Positions 1 to 12,901 of a DNA stretch of 33,977 bases are shown in pieces. The translations under genes and the position numbers were made by a program. Where the stretch lies: NCBI GenBank assembly GCA_947649495.1, contig CANSRU010000019.1, positions 1 through 33,977 on the forward strand. Reading direction: 5' to 3'. The notes beneath the pieces are model-generated. The model did not search any database. It had not been told where the DNA came from and was given only the letters and a program-made list of their open reading frames with translations. Origin of the DNA: an uncultured Porphyromonadaceae bacterium. Lineage in GTDB: Bacteria; Bacteroidota; Bacteroidia; Bacteroidales; Muribaculaceae. How positions within the stretch are numbered: the stretch's first letter is position 1; each line of letters starts with the position of its first letter.

Positions 1-52
1 CACTTCCTTGGTAAGGAAGAGGTCGCGGGTTCAAATCCCGCCATCGGCTCCA
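1..52 (+). tRNA. tRNA-Thr (GGT), 3' part only
   Basis: This is the 3' two thirds of a tRNA. The anticodon arm is CTTCC / TTGGTAA / GGAAG, giving anticodon GGT (threonine). It is followed by a T arm with the GGTTCAAATCC signature and an encoded CCA at 50-52. The D arm and the 5' acceptor strand lie before the window. It sits 98 bp upstream of tuf with no visible promoter between, so tuf may be read from a tRNA operon promoter outside the window. Confidence 0.9.
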
Positions 53-64
53 GAACAATGTAAT

Positions 65-107
65 GTGATAGCCCCGATAGTGCCTTGTCCTATCGTGGCA
101 TTATCAC
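65..107 (+). terminator. Hairpin between tRNA-Thr and tuf
   Basis: GTGATA...CCGATAG (65-80) pairs with CTATCG...TATCAC (90-107) around a short loop, with a two-base bulge. An AT-rich stretch follows, but there is no clear T run. It could be a partial terminator, a processing site that frees the tRNA 3' end, or a structured tuf leader. The sequence does not decide between these. Confidence 0.4.
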
Positions 108-150
108 TAAAAATCGAAAACATTCTAACAAACAATAATAGCAAAAAGTT

Positions 151-1335
151 ATGGCTAAAGAGAAATTCGAAAGAACCAAACCGCATGTTAACATCGGTAC
201 TATCGGTCACGTTGACCACGGTAAAACCACTTTGACCGCCGCTATCACCACAGTGCTTGCAAAGGCAGGTCTCTCGGAACTCCGTTCGTTTGACTCAATC
301 GACAACGCTCCCGAGGAAAAAGAACGTGGTATCACCATCAACACCGCACACGTAGAATACGAAACAGCCAACCGCCACTACGCACACGTAGACTGCCCCG
401 GACACGCTGACTACGTTAAGAACATGGTTACCGGTGCTGCCCAGATGGACGGTGCAATCATCGTGGTTGCCGCTACTGACGGTCCCATGCCCCAGACCCG
501 CGAGCACATCCTTCTCGCCCGTCAGGTGAACGTGCCCCGTATCGTTGTGTTCCTCAACAAGTGCGACATGGTTGACGATGAAGAAATGCTCGAACTCGTC
601 GAAATGGAAATGCGCGAACTTCTCTCTGCCTACGAATACGATGGCGACGAAACTCCCATCATCCGCGGTTCCGCTCTCGGTGCTCTCAACGGCGAGCCTG
701 AATGGGAAGCCAAAGTTATGGAGCTCATGGATGCTGTTGACAGCTGGATTCCCCTGCCTCCCCGCGACGTTGACAAACCCTTCCTGATGCCCGTCGAAGA
801 CGTGTTCTCGATTACCGGCCGTGGCACTGTTGCAACAGGCCGTATCGAAACCGGTGTCGTTAAGGTTGGCGACGAAGTACAGATTATGGGTCTCGGCGCA
901 GACATGAAGAGCACCGTTACCGGTGTTGAAATGTTCCGCAAACTCCTCGATCAGGGTGAAGCCGGCGACAACGTAGGTCTGCTCCTCCGCGGTATCGACA
1001 AAAAGGACATCAAGCGCGGTATGGTAATCTGCCACCCCGGTGTTGTTAAGCCCCACAGCAAGTTCAAAGCTTCTGTATATATCCTCAAGAAAGAGGAAGG
1101 TGGCCGTCACACTCCGTTCCACAACCACTATCGTCCCCAGTTCTACATCCGTACGCTTGACGTAACCGGCGAAATCACTCTTCCCGAAGGTGTAGAAATG
1201 GTAATGCCCGGTGACAACGTGGAAATCACAGTTGAGCTCATCAACCCCGTAGCATGCGACCAGGGTCTCCGTTTCGCTATCCGTGAAGGTGGCCGCACCG
1301 TAGGTTCGGGTCAGATCACTGAGATCCTCGACTAA
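151..1335 (+). CDS. tuf: Elongation factor Tu
   Basis: EF-Tu is the cytosolic GTPase that delivers aminoacyl-tRNA to the ribosomal A site. The 394-aa product has the usual full length. The G1 loop ([11 protein letters not shown]) lies near residue 19, the DCPGHADY G3 motif near 81 and NKCD (G4) near 136. Domains 2 and 3 follow to the C-terminal end at [10 protein letters not shown]. The ATG at 151 follows an A-rich leader without a Shine-Dalgarno sequence, as is usual in Bacteroidota. It lies between tRNA-Thr and tRNA-Trp and opens the secE-nusG-ribosomal protein-rpoBC series. Codon use is strongly biased, as expected for a highly expressed gene. Confidence 0.98.
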   Translation: MAKEKFERTKPHVNIGTIGHVDHGKTTLTAAITTVLAKAGLSELRSFDSIDNAPEEKERGITINTAHVEYETANRHYAHVDCPGHADYVKNMVTGAAQMDGAIIVVAATDGPMPQTREHILLARQVNVPRIVVFLNKCDMVDDEEMLELVEMEMRELLSAYEYDGDETPIIRGSALGALNGEPEWEAKVMELMDAVDSWIPLPPRDVDKPFLMPVEDVFSITGRGTVATGRIETGVVKVGDEVQIMGLGADMKSTVTGVEMFRKLLDQGEAGDNVGLLLRGIDKKDIKRGMVICHPGVVKPHSKFKASVYILKKEEGGRHTPFHNHYRPQFYIRTLDVTGEITLPEGVEMVMPGDNVEITVELINPVACDQGLRFAIREGGRTVGSGQITEILD

Positions 1336-1384
1336 TCAACGGTCAATTCAAAATCCCGCAACAGGGATTGCGATATAAACCTCA

Positions 1385-1430
1385 TAAAGCAACCGGCCGG
1401 GAGCCGGAAGGTGACAGACCGGTTGCTTTA
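1385..1430 (+). terminator. Hairpin after tuf, before tRNA-Trp
   Basis: A perfect 12-bp stem, TAAAGCAACCGG (1385-1396) with CCGGTTGCTTTA (1419-1430), encloses a smaller CCGG/CCGG hairpin. It ends 8 bp before tRNA-Trp. The downstream side is A-rich rather than T-rich, so it may act as a terminator or as a processing stem that separates tuf mRNA from tRNA-Trp. Confidence 0.5.
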
Positions 1431-1438
1431 TAAAACAT

Positions 1439-1514
1439 ACAGGACTAGCTCAGTCGGTAGAGCACCGGTCTCCAAAACCGGGTGTCGGGAGTTCGAGCCT
1501 CTCGTCCTGTGCCA
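1439..1514 (+). tRNA. tRNA-Trp (CCA)
   Basis: Complete cloverleaf. The acceptor stem is ACAGGAC with GTCCTGT, the D arm is TAGCTCAGTCGGTAGAGC, the anticodon loop CTCCAAA carries anticodon CCA (tryptophan), and the T arm contains GTTCGAGCC. The 3' CCA is encoded at 1512-1514. It lies 11 bp before secE, a common arrangement in Bacteroidales. Confidence 0.97.
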
Positions 1515-1525
1515 AGAAATAAGAA

Positions 1526-1726
1526 ATGAAAAAACTGAAAATACTTACGGATATTGAGGAGTCTTATACCGAGTTGCGGTACAAGACTTCTTGGCCAACC
1601 AAGGACCAACTGATAAAAAGCGCGATTATCGTAATGATTGCTTCCATTATTATCGCTTTGATAATCCTGTGCATGGATCAGGTGGTTGAGAGAATAATGA
1701 AGTTGATCTACAGCTTGGGTCGGTAA
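1526..1726 (+). CDS. secE: Preprotein translocase subunit SecE
   Basis: SecE is the small essential membrane subunit of the SecYEG channel. The 66-aa product is the short one-helix form. An N-terminal amphipathic part contains the conserved TSWPTKDQL segment (about 21-29), and a single hydrophobic helix runs from about 32 to 50. The position between tRNA-Trp and nusG is the classical secE-nusG context and supports the call despite the small size. The start ATG lies 11 bp after the tRNA. Confidence 0.93.
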   Translation: MKKLKILTDIEESYTELRYKTSWPTKDQLIKSAIIVMIASIIIALIILCMDQVVERIMKLIYSLGR

Positions 1727-1751
1727 TCTACATTTTTAACTGCTGAAATCA

Positions 1752-2303
1752 ATGGCTGAAGAAAAGAAAGCATGGTACGTGCTGCGTGCCATTTCAGGTA
1801 AGGAAGCTAAGGTAAAGGAAGTGCTGGATGCTCAAATCCGCAACACCGACCTCGGCAAATACGTTTTCCAAGTATTGATTCCCACAGAGAAAGTGCTTAC
1901 CGTGCGTAGCGGCAAAAAGGTGATTAAGGAAAAGAACCTTTACAGTGGCTACGTGTTTATCGAAGCTATTCTTCATGGCGAGGTGATGTACGAACTCCGT
2001 AACACCACCAATGTGATAGACTTCCTTCGTGGCAAGGGCAAGGGCGCACAGCCCGAGGCACTTCGTCCGAGCGAAGTTCAGCGCATGCTCGGCATGGCCG
2101 ACGAGATGGCCGATGTCACTGTGGACTCCATCAACGATTACATCGTGGGTGAGTCTGTCAAAGTGATTGTCGGACCCTTCAACGGCTTTACCGGAGAGAT
2201 TGAAGAAGTGGATCGCGAGAAGAAAAAACTCAAAGTCATGGTCAAAATATTTGGCCGCAAGACACCTTTGGAACTGGAAAATTCGCAAGTAGAGCGAGTG
2301 TAA
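1752..2303 (+). CDS. nusG: Transcription termination/antitermination factor NusG
   Basis: NusG binds the clamp of RNA polymerase and couples transcription to Rho or to the ribosome. The 183-aa product has an NGN domain (KKAWYVLRAISGKE at the N-terminus; LYSGYVFIE in the middle) and a C-terminal KOW domain (VGPFNGFTGEIEEVD, about 138-152). It follows secE by 25 bp and is followed by a hairpin with a T run before rplK. The ATG at 1752 gives the usual family start. Confidence 0.96.
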   Translation: MAEEKKAWYVLRAISGKEAKVKEVLDAQIRNTDLGKYVFQVLIPTEKVLTVRSGKKVIKEKNLYSGYVFIEAILHGEVMYELRNTTNVIDFLRGKGKGAQPEALRPSEVQRMLGMADEMADVTVDSINDYIVGESVKVIVGPFNGFTGEIEEVDREKKKLKVMVKIFGRKTPLELENSQVERV

Positions 2304-2318
2304 TGAAATGAAGGATGA

Positions 2319-2349
2319 CGCCGTTGGTTACGCAATGGCGGCATTTTTT
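2319..2349 (+). terminator. Intrinsic terminator or attenuator between nusG and rplK
   Basis: CGCCGTTG (2319-2326) pairs with CAATGGCG (2333-2340) around a six-base loop. Three bases later comes a run of six T (2344-2349). This is an intrinsic-terminator layout inside an operon, so partial read-through control of the L11-L1 genes is plausible. An L1-binding autoregulatory site in the same 96-bp leader is possible but was not identified. Confidence 0.55.
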
Positions 2350-2399
2350 GGGTTATTACTCCCGCACATTGAACACCAATATCTAAAATTAAGATTAAA

Positions 2400-2843
2400 A
2401 TGGCTAAAGAAATTGCTGGACAAATCAAATTGCAGATTAAGGGTGGAGCAGCAAATCCATCACCGCCAGTAGGCCCCGCTTTGGGTTCTAAGGGCATCAA
2501 CATCATGGAATTTTGCAAGCAATTCAATGCCCGCACTCAGGACAAGGCAGGCAAAGTATTGCCGGTAGTAATCACTTACTATTCCGACAAGAGCTTTGAC
2601 TTCGTTGTCAAGACCCCTCCGGTGGCCATACAGCTTCTTGAAGCTACCAAGCTCAAGAGCGGTTCGGCTCAGCCTAACCGTAACAAGGTAGGCGAAGTGA
2701 CCTGGGATCAGGTGAAGGCTATTGCTGAAGACAAAATGCCCGATTTGAACTGCTTTACCATAGAATCGGCAATGCGCATGGTTGCTGGTACAGCCAGAAG
2801 TATGGGTATCACCGTAAAAGGAACATTCCCTGAAAATAACTAA
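2400..2843 (+). CDS. rplK: 50S ribosomal protein L11
   Basis: L11 binds the GTPase-associated centre of 23S rRNA. The 147-aa product starts with [20 protein letters not shown] and has the conserved [19 protein letters not shown] block near residues 22-40. The C-terminal RNA-binding domain ends in the [13 protein letters not shown] region. It is followed after 17 bp by rplA, the standard L11-L1 pair. The ATG at 2400 follows an A/T-rich leader. Confidence 0.98.
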   Translation: MAKEIAGQIKLQIKGGAANPSPPVGPALGSKGINIMEFCKQFNARTQDKAGKVLPVVITYYSDKSFDFVVKTPPVAIQLLEATKLKSGSAQPNRNKVGEVTWDQVKAIAEDKMPDLNCFTIESAMRMVAGTARSMGITVKGTFPENN

Positions 2844-2860
2844 TAAACTTCAATTGACAA

Positions 2861-3553
2861 ATGAAACTGACTAAAAACCAAAAGTTGGCGCTTGAGAAGA
2901 TTGAAGCTGGGAAGACCTACACTCTCGCTGAAGCAGCCGAAAAGGTAAAGGAAATCACCTTTACCAAATTTGACGCTTCACTCGACATTGATGTGCGTCT
3001 TGGCGTTGACCCTCGTAAAGCCAACCAGATGGTGCGTGGCGTGGTGACACTCCCCCACGGCACCGGCAAGCAAGTAAAAGTACTCGTTCTCTGCAACCCC
3101 GATGCTGAAGCTGCCGCTAAGGCTGCCGGCGCCGACTATGTCGGTCTCGATGAATATATCGAGAAAATCAAGGGTGGCTGGACCGATATCGATGTTATCA
3201 TCACTCAACCCGCCATCATGGGTAAGATCGGTGCTCTGGGCCGTGTGCTCGGTCCCCGTGGCCTTATGCCTAACCCCAAAAGCGGCACCGTGACCAACGA
3301 TGTTGCCAAGGCAGTGGAAGAAGTGAAGAAAGGTAAGATCGACTTCAAGGTTGACAAGAACGGTATCGTTCACTCTTCTATCGGCAAGGTGAGCTTCACT
3401 CCCCAGCAGATGAAAGAGAACGCACGCGAGTTCATCAACACTTTGATCAAGCTCAAACCCGCCACAGCCAAGGGAACCTATATCAAGAGTATTTATCTTT
3501 CATCAACGATGAGCCCCGGCGTGAAAGTTGACGCCAAGACCATCGACGATTAA
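2861..3553 (+). CDS. rplA: 50S ribosomal protein L1
   Basis: L1 forms the mobile L1 stalk near the E site and, in many bacteria, represses its own operon. The 230-aa product has the family length. Diagnostic stretches are [20 protein letters not shown] (about 49-68) and [18 protein letters not shown] (about 127-144). The C-terminal part carries the [18 protein letters not shown] motif. It follows rplK and precedes rplJ by 19 bp. Confidence 0.98.
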   Translation: MKLTKNQKLALEKIEAGKTYTLAEAAEKVKEITFTKFDASLDIDVRLGVDPRKANQMVRGVVTLPHGTGKQVKVLVLCNPDAEAAAKAAGADYVGLDEYIEKIKGGWTDIDVIITQPAIMGKIGALGRVLGPRGLMPNPKSGTVTNDVAKAVEEVKKGKIDFKVDKNGIVHSSIGKVSFTPQQMKENAREFINTLIKLKPATAKGTYIKSIYLSSTMSPGVKVDAKTIDD

Positions 3554-3572
3554 TCGCAAAAAACTTACGACA

Positions 3573-4097
3573 ATGAGAAAGGAAGATAAATCAATAGCTA
3601 TAGAGAAGATTGCCAAGGCCCTCAAGGAGTATCCCAACTTCTACCTCGTGGAAACAGCCGGTCTCAACGCAGAAAAGACAAGCGCCCTGCGCCGTGCCTG
3701 CGCCAAAGCCGATGTCAAGCTCATGGTGGTTAAGAACACACTCCTCCACAAGGCTCTCGAGCAAATCGACGGCGACTACGCCGAACTGTATCCCGCACTT
3801 GCAGGTCCTACCTCGATAATGTTTACCAACGTGGCCAATGCGCCTGCAAAACTTATCAAGGACTTTGTAAAGAAAGACGATACACTCCCCGCTCTCAAGG
3901 CAGCTTACGTTGAAGAAACCATCTATTTCGGCGCCGACCAGCTCGACACCCTTGCTACAATCAAGAGCAAGAACGAACTTATCGCCGACGTTGTGGCTCT
4001 TCTCCAGTCGCCCGCCAAGAACGTTATTTCCGCCCTTACTTCTGGCGGCAATAAGCTCCACGGCATTCTTGAGACTTTATCAAAAAAAGAAGCATAA
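3573..4097 (+). CDS. rplJ: 50S ribosomal protein L10
   Basis: L10 is the stalk base that carries the L7/L12 dimers. I place the start at the ATG at 3573 (MRKEDKSIAIEKI), giving 174 aa. An in-frame upstream ATG at 3528 would overlap the end of rplA and add 15 residues without family resemblance. Conserved features are the LVETAGLNAEKTSALRR region near 25 and the VVKNTLLHKAL stretch near 54. The C-terminal helix that binds L7/L12 is present. rplL follows after 35 bp. Confidence 0.96.
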   Translation: MRKEDKSIAIEKIAKALKEYPNFYLVETAGLNAEKTSALRRACAKADVKLMVVKNTLLHKALEQIDGDYAELYPALAGPTSIMFTNVANAPAKLIKDFVKKDDTLPALKAAYVEETIYFGADQLDTLATIKSKNELIADVVALLQSPAKNVISALTSGGNKLHGILETLSKKEA

Positions 4098-4132
4098 TTA
4101 ACAAGTAAATAATCAAATAAAACTATACTAAA

Positions 4133-4507
4133 ATGGCAGATTTAAAAGCTTTTGCAGAACAATTAGTTAACCTCTCAGTAAAGGAAGTAAACGAACTTGC
4201 TCAGATCCTCAAGGAAGAATATGGCATTGAACCCGCCGCTGCTGCTGTAGCAGTTGCAGCTGGTCCCGCAGCCGGTGCTCCCGCAGCCGAAGAAAAGACT
4301 TCGTTCGACGTAGTCCTCAAGTCTGCAGGCGCTAAGAAACTTGACGTTGTCAAGGTTGTTAAGGCTCAGACCGGTCTTGGCTTGAAAGAAGCTAAAGAAA
4401 TGGTAGACGGTGCACCCGCCGTTGTTAAGGAAGGTCTCCCCAAAGCTGATGCCGAAGGCCTCAAGAAAGAACTCGAAGCAGCCGGCGCTGAAGTTGAACT
4501 TAAATAA
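4133..4507 (+). CDS. rplL: 50S ribosomal protein L7/L12
   Basis: L7/L12 is the multicopy stalk protein that recruits translation GTPases. The 124-aa product has the N-terminal dimerisation domain ([20 protein letters not shown]), an Ala/Pro-rich hinge (about 35-55) and the C-terminal globular domain with [20 protein letters not shown] and the [16 protein letters not shown] factor-binding surface. An attenuator-like hairpin follows before rpoB. Confidence 0.98.
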   Translation: MADLKAFAEQLVNLSVKEVNELAQILKEEYGIEPAAAAVAVAAGPAAGAPAAEEKTSFDVVLKSAGAKKLDVVKVVKAQTGLGLKEAKEMVDGAPAVVKEGLPKADAEGLKKELEAAGAEVELK

Positions 4508-4530
4508 TAACGCCTGTTAATCAGGTACAT

Positions 4531-4570
4531 AGGTTAAGTATCGCCAATTGGGCGGATACTTAACCTTTTT
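4531..4570 (+). terminator. Attenuator/terminator between rplL and rpoB
   Basis: AGGTTAAGTATCGCC (4531-4545) pairs with GGCGGATACTTAACCT (4551-4566) with one bulged base, a short AATTG loop and a closing run of T (4565-4570). This is a full intrinsic-terminator layout. Partial termination between rplL and rpoB is known in E. coli and lowers RNA polymerase subunit synthesis relative to L7/L12. The same role is inferred here. Confidence 0.8.
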
Positions 4571-4614
4571 GTGTTAATATTTAATTTGAGTTCTATAACC
4601 TTAGTTATTTTTAG

Positions 4615-7600
4615 ATGTCAGTTACATTAGATAAACCCCGTGTTAATTTTGCGTCGGTTAAGAATCCTCTGCCTTATCCCGACTTCCTCGAGGTGCAGCT
4701 GAAGTCGTTCAAAGACTTCCTACAGCTTGACACTCCCCCGGAAAAAAGAAACAACGAGGGCCTATATAAAGTATTTGCCGAGAATTTCCCCATTGCCGAC
4801 ACGCGCAACAATTTCGTGCTCGAATTTCTCGACTACTATATCGATCCGCCCCGTTACACAATAGAAGAATGTCTTGAACGCGGTCTTACCTACAGCGTGC
4901 CGCTCAAGGCCAAATTAAAACTTTACTGTACCGACCCTGACCACGAGGATTTTGCAACGGTAATTCAAGACGTATATCTCGGCCTGATTCCTTACATGAC
5001 CGAGAAAGGAACCTTTGTGATCAACGGTGCCGAACGCGTCGTTGTGTCGCAGTTGCACCGTTCGCCCGGCGTGTTCTTCGGACAAAGCACCCACGCCAAC
5101 GGCACAAAGCTATATTCGGCACGTATCATCCCCTTCCGCGGAAGCTGGATTGAATTTGCCACCGACATCAACAATGTGATGTACGCTTACATCGACCGTA
5201 AGAAAAAATTGCCCGTAACCACTCTGTTGCGTGCCATCGGTCTGGAAAGCGATAAGGACATCATCGAAATATTCGGACTGGCTGAAGAACTCAAAGTCAA
5301 CAAAACAAACCTCAAGAAAGCCGTAGGCCGCAAACTCGCCGCACGTCTGCTCAAAACATGGGTGGAAGACTTCGTCGACGAAGATACCGGCGAAGTAGTG
5401 TCGATAGACCGCAACGAAGTGCTCATCGACCGCGAGACGGTGATTGAGGAGAAACACATCCAGGAGATTCTCGACTCCGGCGTACAGACAATCCTCGTAC
5501 ACAAAGAGGACGCCAACGCCAGCGACTACTCCATCATATTCAATACACTCCAGAAAGATAGCTCCAACTCTGAGAAAGAAGCTATCCAATACATATACCG
5601 GCAGCTGCGTAACGCTGAGCCGCCGGACGATGCAAGTGCGCGCGAGGTCATCACCAATCTCTTCTTCTCGGAGAAGCGCTACGACCTCGGCGAAGTAGGC
5701 CGCTACCGTATCAACAAGAAACTCGGCCTCACCACGTCGATGGATGTGAAAGTTCTCACCAAAGAGGATATCATAGCCATTATAAAATACCTCATAGAAC
5801 TGATCAACTCCAAGACCGATGTTGACGACATCGACCACTTGAGCAACCGTCGCGTACGCACCGTAGGCGAACAGCTCTACAATCAGTTCGGCGTAGGTCT
5901 CGCACGTATGTCGCGTACCATCCGCGAACGCATGAACGTGCGCGACAACGAGGTGTTCACCCCCATCGACCTTATCAACGCCAAAACCGTATCGTCGGTT
6001 ATCAACACATTCTTCGGCACCAACGCGCTGTCGCAGTTCATGGACCAGACCAACCCTCTGGCCGAGATGACTCACAAGCGCCGTATGTCGGCACTCGGCC
6101 CCGGCGGTCTGTCGCGTGAACGCGCAGGCTTCGAGGTGCGCGACGTGCACTATACTCACTACGGCCGTCTCTGCCCTATCGAGACTCCTGAAGGTCCTAA
6201 CATCGGTCTTATATCATCGCTTTGCGTCTATGCCAAGATCAACGACCTCGGATTCATCGAGACTCCCTACCGAAAGGTGGAGAACAGCAAGGTGAACCTC
6301 AACAACGATGAAGTTACCTACCTCACCGCTGAAATCGAGGAGGGCAAAGTGATAGCCCAGGGCAACGCACCGCTCAACGACGACGGCTCGTTTATCCGCG
6401 ACCGCGTGAAAGCGCGTCTCGACGCTGACTTCCCCATCGTGCCCCCGGCCGAGGTGGAACTCATGGACGTATCGCCCACTCAGATTGCCTCAATTGCGGC
6501 ATCGCTCATCCCCTTCCTCGAGCACGACGACGCTAACCGCGCGCTCATGGGCTCGAACATGATGCGCCAGGCCGTACCGTTGATGCGCAGCGAATCGCCC
6601 ATCGTAGGCACCGGTCTGGAAGGACAGCTCATCCGCGACAGCCGCACACAGGTAACCGCTGAAGGTGACGGCGTGGTGGAATATGTAGACGCAACCGTGA
6701 TACGTGTCCGCTACGACCGCACCGAAGACGAAGAATTCGTTGCCTTTGAAGACGCTGTCAAGGAATACCATATACCTAAATTCCGCAAGACCAACCAAAG
6801 CACCACCATTGACCTCCGCCCGATATGCGAGAAAGGTCAGCGCGTTACTGCCGGAACAATCCTTACCGAAGGTTACTCAACCGAAAACGGTGAGCTCGCG
6901 CTCGGACGCAACCTCAAAGTGGCGTTCATGCCTTGGAAAGGTTACAACTACGAGGACGCCATCGTGCTCAACGAGCGTGTGGTTCGTGAAGACATCCTCA
7001 CCTCAGTGCATGTCGACGAATATTCGCTCGAAGTGCGCGAGACCAAGCGAGGCATGGAAGAACTCACCTCCGACATCCCCAACGTAAGCGAGGACGCCAC
7101 CAAGGACCTCGACGAACGTGGTATTATCCGCGTAGGTGCACATGTTGTTCCCGGCGACATAATGATTGGTAAGATCACTCCTAAAGGCGAGAGCGATCCC
7201 ACTCCTGAAGAGAAACTACTCCGTGCCATCTTCGGCGACAAGGCCGGCGATGTCAAGGACGCGTCACTCAAAGCATCTCCGTCGCTCAAAGGCGTGGTGA
7301 TAGGCACCAACCTCTTCTCACGCGCCGCCAAGAAGCGCAGCAACAAGAGCGCCAATGCCCTTCTGCCCAAGCTCGACGAGGAATACGAGGAAAAACTCGA
7401 AGCCCTCAAGGACGTGCTCATAAACAAGCTTATGACACTCACCGCCGGAAAGACATCGCAAGGTGTGAAAGACTTCCTCGGCACCGACATCATAGCCAAA
7501 GGCAATAAATTCACTGCCGGAGCCCTCCGCGAGATTGACTACGACACTATCAACCTGAGCAAATGGACTGCCGATGCCCATAAGAACGACCTGATACGCG

Positions 7601-8427
7601 CCACCATCATAAACTATCTGCGCAAACGCAAGGAAATCGACGCCGAACTCCGTCGTAAGAAAAACGACATATCAATTGGCGACGAACTTCCCTCGGGCAT
7701 AATGCAGATGGCCAAAGTCTACGTGGCTAAGAAACGTAAGATCAGCGTGGGCGACAAGATGGCAGGCCGCCACGGTAACAAAGGTATCGTGAGCCGCATC
7801 GTGCGTCAGGAAGACATGCCCTTCCTCGCCGACGGTACTCCGGTCGACATCGTGCTCAACCCCCTCGGTGTGCCCTCGCGTATGAACCTCGGACAGATTT
7901 TCGAGACAGTGCTCGGATGGGCCGGCCGCGAGCTCGGAGAGAAATTCGCCACCCCGATTTTCGATGGTGCCACTCTCGACGACCTCAACGCATGGACCGA
8001 CAAAGCAGGTCTCCCGCGCTACGGCAAGACCTATCTCTACGACGGCGGAACAGGCGAACGTTTCGACCAGCCTGCCACCGTGGGTGTGATTTACATGCTC
8101 AAGCTCGGCCACATGGTTGAAGACAAGATGCATGCCCGCTCCATCGGTCCGTACTCACTCATCACCCAGCAGCCCCTCGGCGGTAAAGCACAGTTCGGTG
8201 GACAGCGCTTCGGTGAGATGGAAGTTTGGGCGCTCGAAGCATTCGGCGCATCCCACATCCTCCAGGAGATTCTCACCATCAAGAGTGACGACGTCACCGG
8301 CCGCAGCAAAGCCTACGAAGCGATTGTCAAGGGCGACCCCATGCCTCAGGCTGGAATCCCCGAATCGCTCAATGTGCTTCTCCACGAGTTGCGCGGCTTA
8401 GGTCTGAGCATCAATCTCGAGCAATAA
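4615..8427 (+). CDS. rpoB: DNA-directed RNA polymerase subunit beta
   Basis: The beta subunit forms one pincer of RNA polymerase and, with beta', the catalytic centre. The 1270-aa product is full length for Bacteroidota. The rifampicin-binding cluster reads [19 protein letters not shown] with S473, D477, H487 and S492 (matching E. coli S509, D516, H526 and S531), so no classical resistance substitution is visible. The [12 protein letters not shown] block follows. C-terminal signatures are [10 protein letters not shown] and [20 protein letters not shown]. The ATG at 4615 follows a 107-bp leader containing the attenuator. rpoC starts 41 bp after the stop. Confidence 0.99.
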   Translation: MSVTLDKPRVNFASVKNPLPYPDFLEVQLKSFKDFLQLDTPPEKRNNEGLYKVFAENFPIADTRNNFVLEFLDYYIDPPRYTIEECLERGLTYSVPLKAKLKLYCTDPDHEDFATVIQDVYLGLIPYMTEKGTFVINGAERVVVSQLHRSPGVFFGQSTHANGTKLYSARIIPFRGSWIEFATDINNVMYAYIDRKKKLPVTTLLRAIGLESDKDIIEIFGLAEELKVNKTNLKKAVGRKLAARLLKTWVEDFVDEDTGEVVSIDRNEVLIDRETVIEEKHIQEILDSGVQTILVHKEDANASDYSIIFNTLQKDSSNSEKEAIQYIYRQLRNAEPPDDASAREVITNLFFSEKRYDLGEVGRYRINKKLGLTTSMDVKVLTKEDIIAIIKYLIELINSKTDVDDIDHLSNRRVRTVGEQLYNQFGVGLARMSRTIRERMNVRDNEVFTPIDLINAKTVSSVINTFFGTNALSQFMDQTNPLAEMTHKRRMSALGPGGLSRERAGFEVRDVHYTHYGRLCPIETPEGPNIGLISSLCVYAKINDLGFIETPYRKVENSKVNLNNDEVTYLTAEIEEGKVIAQGNAPLNDDGSFIRDRVKARLDADFPIVPPAEVELMDVSPTQIASIAASLIPFLEHDDANRALMGSNMMRQAVPLMRSESPIVGTGLEGQLIRDSRTQVTAEGDGVVEYVDATVIRVRYDRTEDEEFVAFEDAVKEYHIPKFRKTNQSTTIDLRPICEKGQRVTAGTILTEGYSTENGELALGRNLKVAFMPWKGYNYEDAIVLNERVVREDILTSVHVDEYSLEVRETKRGMEELTSDIPNVSEDATKDLDERGIIRVGAHVVPGDIMIGKITPKGESDPTPEEKLLRAIFGDKAGDVKDASLKASPSLKGVVIGTNLFSRAAKKRSNKSANALLPKLDEEYEEKLEALKDVLINKLMTLTAGKTSQGVKDFLGTDIIAKGNKFTAGALREIDYDTINLSKWTADAHKNDLIRATIINYLRKRKEIDAELRRKKNDISIGDELPSGIMQMAKVYVAKKRKISVGDKMAGRHGNKGIVSRIVRQEDMPFLADGTPVDIVLNPLGVPSRMNLGQIFETVLGWAGRELGEKFATPIFDGATLDDLNAWTDKAGLPRYGKTYLYDGGTGERFDQPATVGVIYMLKLGHMVEDKMHARSIGPYSLITQQPLGGKAQFGGQRFGEMEVWALEAFGASHILQEILTIKSDDVTGRSKAYEAIVKGDPMPQAGIPESLNVLLHELRGLGLSINLEQ

Positions 8428-8468
8428 TGTTATCTCTCACTACATTCCAATAGTCAACATCTAAGTAT

Positions 8469-12746
<4,278 letters not shown>

Positions 12747-12777
12747 TTGAATCCGATTCAAAAATAAACTCCGTATA

Positions 12778-12814
12778 GCAGGGGCGGCGCCTGATGGTGC
12801 CGCCCCTGCATTTT
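12778..12814 (+). terminator. Intrinsic terminator after rpoC
   Basis: GCAGGGGCGGCGCC (12778-12791) pairs with GGTGCCGCCCCTGC (12796-12809) around a four-base TGAT loop, followed by ATTTTA. It is a very stable GC-rich stem with a short T tract and marks the end of the rpoBC transcript. Confidence 0.85.
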
Positions 12815-12869
12815 ATCCATTCGACAAAATTTACATCTGCGCCAACCAAAATATCACCGGCGATTGTTG

Positions 12870-12877
12870 TAACTTTG
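12870..12877 (+). promoter_or_regulatory. Possible -7 promoter box for the RNA helicase gene
   Basis: TAACTTTG matches the Bacteroidota -7 consensus TAnnTTTG and lies 24 bp before the helicase ATG, downstream of the rpoC terminator. No TTG is present at the expected 19-21 bp upstream, so only half of the promoter signature is seen. Confidence 0.4.
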
Positions 12878-12901
12878 TCAAAACAACAAAATTCAAGTAT
12901 A

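Noticed and set aside
295-1128. 277-aa open frame antisense to tuf
   Set aside because: Mirror frame created by the strong codon bias of tuf; no family resemblance and no start context.
6031-6099. Possible rifampicin-resistance change in rpoB
   Set aside because: S473, D477, H487 and S492 are all the sensitive-type residues.
5110-6159. 349-aa open frame antisense to rpoB
   Set aside because: Lies wholly inside rpoB and has the composition of a reverse-frame shadow.
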